Below are positions 34,146-39,248 of a stretch of DNA of 39,248 nucleotides, piece by piece (positions within the stretch are counted from its first letter, which is position 1; each line of letters begins with the position of its first letter). Origin of the DNA: Synechococcus sp. UW140 (GTDB lineage: Bacteria > Cyanobacteriota > Cyanobacteriia > PCC-6307 > Cyanobiaceae). A program made the translations under genes and the position numbers. The stretch spans positions 1-39,248 of the forward strand of contig CAMBZX010000008.1 in the NCBI GenBank assembly GCA_945872185.1. Direction: 5' to 3'. The notes below the pieces were generated by a model. It was not told the origin of the DNA and searched no databases. It saw nothing but the letters and a program-made list of their open reading frames with translations.

Positions 34146-35495
34146 TTGGCCACCCACGAAATTTTCATGCCCGCCCTCAGCTCGACGATGACGGAGGGCA
34201 AGATCGTGGAGTGGCTGAAAAAGCCCGGCGACAAGGTGGAGCGGGGTGAATCGGTGCTCGTGGTCGAGTCCGACAAGGCCGACATGGATGTGGAGTCTTT
34301 CAACGAGGGCTACCTGGCGGTGGTGCTGATGCCGGCGGGCGGTACGGCGCCCGTGGGGGAAACGATTGGCCTGATCGTGGAAAACGAAGCCGAAATCGCG
34401 GCGGCAGCGGCCCAGGCGCCGGCAGCCCCGGCCGCCGCGGCGCCGGCAACGCCCGCCCCAGCACCCGCCGCCGTTGCGCCCGCACCCGTCGCAGCGGCCG
34501 TGACGCCGGTGCGGCCTGCCCCGGTGGCGGCCGTGATCCCGGCGGGGGCGGCCAGCTCGCCCGCAGCGGCAGCCGGCCGGATCATCGCCAGCCCCCGGGC
34601 CCGCAAACTGGCCACCCAGCTCGGTGTGGCCCTCGAGGCCCTGCGCGGCAGTGGCCCCAACGGCCGCATCCAGGCCGAAGATGTCGAGAAGGCTGCCGGT
34701 CAGCCCGTGAGCATCCCGCGCATCGCCGAGGGCAGTGGGCCGGCGCTGGCAGCTGCCAACGGCAATGGCGCCTCCGCGGCGGCTGCGGCACCCGCCGGCC
34801 AGGCCTTCGGGCGGGCCGGCGAGGCCGTGCCCTTCAACACCCTGCAGAACGCGGTCAACCGCAACATGCTCGCCAGCCTGGCGGTGCCCTGCTTCCGGGT
34901 GGGCTACACGATCACCACCACCAAACTGGATGCCCTGTACAAGCAGGTGAAGAGCAAGGGCGTCACGATGACGGCCCTTCTGGCCAAGGCCGTGGCCGTC
35001 ACCCTCGCCCGCCATCCCCAGGTGAACGCCGCCACCAGCGCCGATGGCAGCGCCATGGCCTATCCGGCTGCGGTGAACGTGGCGGTGGCCGTGGCCATGG
35101 AAGACGGTGGCCTGATCACGCCGGTGCTGGCCGATGCCGACCGCACTGACATCTACAGCCTGGCCCGCAACTGGGCCGACCTGGTGAGCCGCGCCCGCAG
35201 CAAGCAGCTCAAGCCTGAGGAATACAGCACGGGCACCTTCACCCTCTCCAACCTGGGCATGTTCGGGGTTGATCGCTTTGATGCGATTCTGCCGCCGGGC
35301 ACCGGCGCGATCCTGGCGGTGGCCGCCTCCCGCCCCACGGTGGTGGCCGGCAAGGACGGTTCGATCCGGGTGGCCAATCAGATGCAGGTGAACCTCACTT
35401 GTGATCACCGCACGGTCTATGGCGCCCATGCGGCGGCCTTCCTCAAGGATCTGGCCCTGCTGATCGAGACCAACCCGGACAGCTTGGTGCTGTGA
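34146..35495 (+). CDS. Dihydrolipoyl acetyltransferase, E2 of pyruvate dehydrogenase
   Basis: Core of the pyruvate dehydrogenase complex, moving acetyl groups from the lipoyl arm to CoA. The protein is 449 residues. The lipoyl domain (1-78) has ESDKADMDVES with lipoyl Lys44. An Ala/Pro hinge runs about 85-147. The peripheral subunit-binding domain has ASPRARKLATQLGVALEALR and GSGPNGRIQAEDVE. The catalytic domain ends in CDHRTVYGAHAAAFLKD with His421. Tyr425 replaces the usual Asp of HRxxDG; I recall the same change in plastid E2 proteins. The start is TTG at 34146, which fits the family start MATHEIFMPAL. A -10-like TAAAAT lies at 34113. Confidence 0.94.
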   Translation: MATHEIFMPALSSTMTEGKIVEWLKKPGDKVERGESVLVVESDKADMDVESFNEGYLAVVLMPAGGTAPVGETIGLIVENEAEIAAAAAQAPAAPAAAAPATPAPAPAAVAPAPVAAAVTPVRPAPVAAVIPAGAASSPAAAAGRIIASPRARKLATQLGVALEALRGSGPNGRIQAEDVEKAAGQPVSIPRIAEGSGPALAAANGNGASAAAAAPAGQAFGRAGEAVPFNTLQNAVNRNMLASLAVPCFRVGYTITTTKLDALYKQVKSKGVTMTALLAKAVAVTLARHPQVNAATSADGSAMAYPAAVNVAVAVAMEDGGLITPVLADADRTDIYSLARNWADLVSRARSKQLKPEEYSTGTFTLSNLGMFGVDRFDAILPPGTGAILAVAASRPTVVAGKDGSIRVANQMQVNLTCDHRTVYGAHAAAFLKDLALLIETNPDSLVL

Positions 35496-35792
35496 AGCCC
35501 GCGGCCTGAGAAGGACCATGGCCGGCTTTCAGCCCCGACGCCTCAAGTCACGCCGTGATTCGGGCCGAGGTTGTGCCTGATCCGTAAATCAACGACCTAC
35601 CAGGCTCTGGCCTGCCGCAGGTGCCTCCTCAGACCGGCCACAGGCAGCCGATAACCGCTGGCTCGACATACCGGCTCCAACCTTGGTGACGAGCCTGACT
35701 CACCAGCCTCGAAGGCCCGGCAGGAGGAGTTTCCTGACGGATTCCGCTCACGGATTGTCCATCCCTGCAGACCTTGTGATTTCCCCTCTGCG
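35496..35792. other. Leader region of the potassium transporter gene, nothing defined
   Basis: A 297-nt gap with only a 20-codon frame at 35518-35580, preceded by AGAAGGA. A c-di-AMP (ydaO) riboswitch was looked for here because it precedes kimA in Bacillus. The conserved blocks GGGTGAATC and CTAACCTCGTAAGC are absent. No convincing terminator or promoter was seen. Confidence 0.4.
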
Positions 35793-37676
35793 ATGAGTTC
35801 CCGAAGCCTTCGGCGTGCCCTGAGTGAACGGCTCCTGGGCCAGCCACTGCCCACCAGCGCCAGCCAGCACGAACGCCTGCCCAACTCCCAGGCGATGGCA
35901 GTGCTGTCCTCCGACGCCCTGTCCTCGGTGGCCTATGCCACGGACCAGACCCTGGCGGTCCTGGTGCTCGCCGGCAGTGCAGCCCTGATCTGGTCGCTGC
36001 CGATCACCCTGGCGGTGGTGGCCCTGGTGGCCGTGGTCGTGCTGTCCTACCGCCAGACCCTGCACGCCTATCCGGAGGGCGGTGGCTGCTACATCGTCGC
36101 CCGCGCCAACCTCGGCAGCACGATGAGCCTGGTGGGCGCCTCAGCCCTGCTGATCGACTATTCCCTGACGGCCGCCGTGAGCCTGATGGCCGGCACCCAG
36201 GCTCTCACCTCTTACCTGCCGTCCCTGTTGCCCTGGCAGGTGCCGATTGCCCTGGTGCTACTGGTGCTGGTGGGTTGGGTCAATCTGCGGGGTATGAGTG
36301 AATCGGGTCGTCTGTTCTCCCTGCCCGTCTATGCCTTCATTGCCATGGTGGCCCTGCTGGTGGGCTTCGGGCTGGTGGATCTGGTGCTGCGTCACGGCTT
36401 CCATCCCGACCCGATGCCACCGGTGAAGGCGGTGGCTCCGCTTGGCCTGTTCCTGATCCTGCGGGCGTTCTCCTCGGGCTGTTCCGCCATGACCGGCATC
36501 GAGGCGATCGCCAACGGCGTCAAGGTGTTCCGCGAACCCTCGGATCTGAATGCCAGGGCAACAATGGCGGCGATGGGGGTGATTCTTTCGCTGATGTTCA
36601 TCGGCATCAGCCTGCTGGCCTGGATGTACGGCGTCGATCCCTCGTCCAGTCAGACCAGCATGGCGATCCTCGGCCAGCGCATCTTCGGGGCCACGAATCC
36701 CCTCTATCCGGTCCTGCAGCTGGTCACGCTGCTGATCCTGATGCTGGCGGCCAATACCGCCTTCGCCGACTTCCCCCGGCTCGGCGCCCTGCTGGCTGTG
36801 GATGGTCATCTGCCGCGGCTGCTGGCCTTCCGCGGTGACCGGCTGGTGTTCCAGAACGGCATCCTGGTGCTGATTGCCCTGGCCGGACTGATCATCGTCT
36901 TCTGCGGTGGCGACACCACGATGGCGATCAATCTCTATGCCGTCGGGGTGTTTCTGGCCTTCAGCCTCTCCCAGGCCGGCATGGTGCGCTACTGGCTGCG
37001 CCACAAGGGGCCGTTGTGGCAGCAGCGGGCCCTGATGAATGGCTGCGGCGCGGTGTTCACGTCCCTGGTGCTTCTGGTCATCGTCGTCAGCAAGTTCAGC
37101 TCCGGAGCCTGGCTGGTGGTGCTGCTGATCCCGCTGCTGGTGTTCGGCCTCGGCTGGATCCGCCGCCGTTATCGCCTGCTGGAGCAGGCCCTCGACATTG
37201 CCGGACTGCCCGATGTCGCCGGAGCTGCGGCAAACGTCACACTGAACTCGCCCCAGGATCCCGGATGCGGTCCAATCCTGGTCTGTCTGGAAAGTTTCGA
37301 TCGCGCCGCGGTCGCCGCCGTGCGCCAGGCCCTGAGCATGTCGCGCCGCGTGCGCGTTCTGTTTGTCTACGGCGAGCACCACGATCCGGTCAAGATCCAG
37401 GCCGACTGGGATCGCCTGTTCGCAGGGCAGCCGGCACTCCAGTTCAGTCTGAGCCCCAGCCCTTACGCCTCCTTCATCGATCCCTTGGTGAGCATGGTGC
37501 AGGACGTGGAACTGGAGGAGCCCGATCAACGTCTGACGGTGATGATGCCCGAGGTGATCGGCAGCCGTTGGTTCGATCGGTACCTTCTCAACCAGAGCAT
37601 TGATGTGGTGTCATCGGCTCTGGCCGATGAGCACTCGCGCCTGTTCACCCGCTACCGCCACTACCTGCCGGTCTGA
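35793..37676 (+). CDS. KimA-like APC-family potassium/amino-acid transporter
   Basis: A 627-residue membrane transporter with about twelve helices, most like KimA (YdaO) high-affinity K+/H+ symporters. The N-terminal signature SSDALSSVAYATDQTL has Asp41 and Tyr48, aligning with KimA ion-site residues. The third helix has SALLIDYSLTAAVSLMAG with Asp122. The segment RAFSSGCSAMTGIEAIANGV is typical of this APC subgroup. A soluble C-terminal domain (from about 465) contains GPILVCLESFDRAAVAAVRQ and RVRVLFVYGEHHDPVK, as in KimA-type proteins. In KimA this domain binds c-di-AMP; whether it does here is unknown. The substrate could also be an amino acid. Confidence 0.85.
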   Translation: MSSRSLRRALSERLLGQPLPTSASQHERLPNSQAMAVLSSDALSSVAYATDQTLAVLVLAGSAALIWSLPITLAVVALVAVVVLSYRQTLHAYPEGGGCYIVARANLGSTMSLVGASALLIDYSLTAAVSLMAGTQALTSYLPSLLPWQVPIALVLLVLVGWVNLRGMSESGRLFSLPVYAFIAMVALLVGFGLVDLVLRHGFHPDPMPPVKAVAPLGLFLILRAFSSGCSAMTGIEAIANGVKVFREPSDLNARATMAAMGVILSLMFIGISLLAWMYGVDPSSSQTSMAILGQRIFGATNPLYPVLQLVTLLILMLAANTAFADFPRLGALLAVDGHLPRLLAFRGDRLVFQNGILVLIALAGLIIVFCGGDTTMAINLYAVGVFLAFSLSQAGMVRYWLRHKGPLWQQRALMNGCGAVFTSLVLLVIVVSKFSSGAWLVVLLIPLLVFGLGWIRRRYRLLEQALDIAGLPDVAGAAANVTLNSPQDPGCGPILVCLESFDRAAVAAVRQALSMSRRVRVLFVYGEHHDPVKIQADWDRLFAGQPALQFSLSPSPYASFIDPLVSMVQDVELEEPDQRLTVMMPEVIGSRWFDRYLLNQSIDVVSSALADEHSRLFTRYRHYLPV

Positions 37677-37756
37677 GTCCTGCCGGGCTGCTGGCGCAGC
37701 ATCGTCGCCGCCCCGTCGCCTGGCCTCCTTAACCTCGTCGGGTTTGAGGCGCCGGC

Positions 37757-38971
37757 ATGAGCAAGCCTGAGGATCAGCGCCTGTCCAGCTATGGGTTCGA
37801 GCTGCCGGAACGGCTGATCGCCCAGAGGCCCGTGGAGCCCCGCCATGCCGCCCGCCTGCTGGTGGTGGAGCCTCAGGCCGCCGCTGCCGCCAACGGGAAG
37901 ACCGTGGGCTCAGGCAGCAAAGACGTGGTTCCAGACAATGGTCCCGGCCCCCTGGCGCGCCATCACACCGTCTGGGATCTGCCCCAGGAGCTGCGCCCCG
38001 GCGATCTGCTGGTGGTGAACGACACCCGGGTGCTGAGAGCTCGCCTGAGTGCCCGGCGCGCCAGTGGCGGCGCCGTGGAGTTGCTGCTGCTCGAACCCGC
38101 CGGCCTGGCCACCCCCCTGTCCGGCGACCTCAACCCCGGCCCCAGCGACTGGCTCTGCCTGGCCCGCCCCGCCAAGCGACTGCGGCCCGGCGAGGTGCTG
38201 CAGCTCGAGCAGGGCGACCTGCCGCCGGTCGCCCTGGAGGTGATCGCTGCCGATACCAGCAGCGGCGGGCGGGTGGTGCGCTTTCCCGCGACCTGCATCA
38301 GCCCCGAAACGATCGAGCCGCTGCTGCTGCGCTACGGCACGATCCCACTGCCCCCCTACATCCACGAGCACGACGCCAGCGACAACGACCGCTACCAGAC
38401 CCGCTTCGCCACCAGGCCCGGGGCCGTGGCGGCGCCGACGGCGGGGCTCCATCTCAGCGACGAACTGCTGGCCGCCCTGGAGCAACGCGGCGTTGCCCTG
38501 GCCCGGGTCACCCTGCACGTGGGCCTCGGCACCTTCCGGCCCCTGGAGGACGACGACCTCAGCCAGCTGGAGCTGCACAGCGAATGGGTGGAGGTGAGCG
38601 AGGAGCTGGTTGCGGCCGTGGCCGCCTGCCGGGCCCGGGGCGGGCGGGTGATCGCCGTAGGGACCACCAGCGTGCGCAGCCTTGAGGGGGTGGCGGCGCT
38701 TCACGGCGGCCGGCTGCAGCCCCACCGGGGTCCGGTGAACCTGGTGATTCAGCCCGGCTTTCGCTTCGCCGTGGTGCAGGGCCTGCTCACAAACTTTCAC
38801 CTGCCGAAGAGTTCCCTGCTGTTGCTGGTCAGTGCCCTGATCGGCCGCCAGCGCCTGCTGAGCGTCTACGCCGAAGCGATCGCCGCCGGCTACCGCTTTT
38901 TCTCCTACGGCGATGCGATGTGGATCGCGCCGGAGGCGGTGCTGCCCTCGGCACGGCCGCCGCTGCCCTGA
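37757..38971 (+). CDS. queA: S-adenosylmethionine:tRNA ribosyltransferase-isomerase
   Basis: Converts 7-aminomethyl-7-deazaguanine in tRNA to epoxyqueuosine using S-adenosylmethionine as ribosyl donor. The protein is 404 residues, longer than most bacterial QueA. The N-terminal part has [20 protein letters not shown] and, after an Ala/Gly-rich insert (about 41-68), [19 protein letters not shown]. Later blocks are [54 protein letters not shown] and the C-terminal [20 protein letters not shown]. The gene lies 80 nt after the transporter and is convergent with the transferase at the window edge (7 nt between stops). Confidence 0.96.
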   Translation: MSKPEDQRLSSYGFELPERLIAQRPVEPRHAARLLVVEPQAAAAANGKTVGSGSKDVVPDNGPGPLARHHTVWDLPQELRPGDLLVVNDTRVLRARLSARRASGGAVELLLLEPAGLATPLSGDLNPGPSDWLCLARPAKRLRPGEVLQLEQGDLPPVALEVIAADTSSGGRVVRFPATCISPETIEPLLLRYGTIPLPPYIHEHDASDNDRYQTRFATRPGAVAAPTAGLHLSDELLAALEQRGVALARVTLHVGLGTFRPLEDDDLSQLELHSEWVEVSEELVAAVAACRARGGRVIAVGTTSVRSLEGVAALHGGRLQPHRGPVNLVIQPGFRFAVVQGLLTNFHLPKSSLLLLVSALIGRQRLLSVYAEAIAAGYRFFSYGDAMWIAPEAVLPSARPPLP

Positions 38972-38978
38972 TCCCGGG

Positions 38979-39248
38979 CTAACAGGCGGGTTCGCCTGAG
39001 GCTGGCTGCAGGGCGGCAGCCCCCTGATACCCCTCCGGCAACTGCAGCGGCCAGCAGCCATCAGCCCAGGGCCAGTTGCGAAGGCCGGTGTCGCCGTCCA
39101 GGGCACTGCCGACCAGATCGCTCAGGCCGCTGAGGCCGCGGCCATCGGCCTTGAGCCGGGCCTCCAGGCCGCACCAGAGCAGCAGAAAGGCCTGGCGTTG
39201 CCTGCGCTCATCGGCGTGATCCCGCTGCAACTGTTGCAGGATCGCTTC
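38979..39248 (-). CDS. 4'-phosphopantetheinyl transferase (Sfp/HetI-like), C-terminal part
   Basis: A reverse-strand frame open to the window edge, so only the last 89 codons are present. The segment FLLLWCGLEARLKADGRGLS matches the Sfp-type signature (W-x-x-K/x-E-A-x-x-K-x-x-G-x-G-L). The catalytic Glu and Lys are kept, though the usual Lys before Glu-Ala is Leu. The end LPEGYQGAAALQPASGEPAC fits a short C-terminal tail. The enzyme would attach phosphopantetheine to acyl or peptidyl carrier proteins. Family is inferred from one motif, so confidence is moderate. Confidence 0.65.
   Translation of the reverse strand, partial: EAILQQLQRDHADERRQRQAFLLLWCGLEARLKADGRGLSGLSDLVGSALDGDTGLRNWPWADGCWPLQLPEGYQGAAALQPASGEPAC

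Noticed and set aside
34128-35519. Reverse-strand open frame opposite the E2 gene
   Set aside because: Gly/Arg-rich shadow; the E2 domains on the forward strand explain the DNA.
35496-35792. c-di-AMP (ydaO) riboswitch before the KimA-like gene
   Set aside because: The conserved sequence blocks of that riboswitch are not present by eye; only a covariance search could overturn this.
36258-37529. Reverse-strand open frame opposite the potassium transporter
   Set aside because: Gln/His-rich shadow without any family resemblance.

Overview
The window is GC-rich chromosomal DNA from a picocyanobacterium of the Synechococcus/Cyanobium type. This rests on gene content: a group-1 sigma factor with a Lys/Ala/Thr-rich N-terminus, Ycf46, DUF1824, DUF2808, YlqD, an orthocaspase and a plastid-like pyruvate dehydrogenase E2. 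Copies of the cyanobacterial palindrome HIP1 (GCGATCGC) also occur, for example at 710, 2740, 3125 and 33969. I saw no tRNA, rRNA, CRISPR array, insertion sequence or prophage. Genes are tightly packed, and many neighbours share TGATG or ATGA stop/start overlaps.

Left part (1-11393): the 3' end of rpoD; a coupled trio of a GT83 (ArnT-like) glycosyltransferase, a PAP2 phosphatase and DUF1824; hemC overlapping a CLC-type transporter; an unannotated 54-residue reverse-strand gene; then reverse-strand L,D-transpeptidase, ppa and an M32 carboxypeptidase. A secreted HEATH-motif protein diverges from the last of these.

Accessory-looking segment (about 11394-13483): a visibly AT-richer stretch carrying one gene, a caspase-fold protease (orthocaspase). 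It has a candidate promoter, a convincing intrinsic terminator, and a 14-bp inverted repeat around it. The flanks hold no convincing genes.

Core reverse-strand block (13484-20594): the rpmH-rnpA-PH domain-yidC-yceD-ycf46 cluster, linking ribosome and RNase P components with membrane insertion. It is preceded by DUF2808, aroH (chorismate mutase) and sppA. YceD is inflated by two low-complexity insertions, and YidC carries an Ig-like insertion.

Surface-glycan region (20650-28058): a DMT/EamA transporter fused by a TGATG overlap to a second GT83 transferase, two GT4 glycosyltransferases and an MFS exporter. I propose that the EamA-GT83 pair is a flippase/transferase unit acting on a polyprenyl-phosphate sugar.

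Right part (28205-39248): reverse-strand hpf-deoC-recO, with a repeat-driven overlapping small membrane ORF between deoC and recO. Divergent from it lie lipB, an acyl-activating enzyme, ylqD, the pyruvate dehydrogenase E2 gene, a KimA-like potassium transporter and queA. The window ends inside a reverse-strand 4'-phosphopantetheinyl transferase.

The best candidates for something not yet described are the orthocaspase island, the EamA-GT83 coupling, the divergent GT83-PAP2-DUF1824 trio, and the deoC tail/overlapping membrane peptide.
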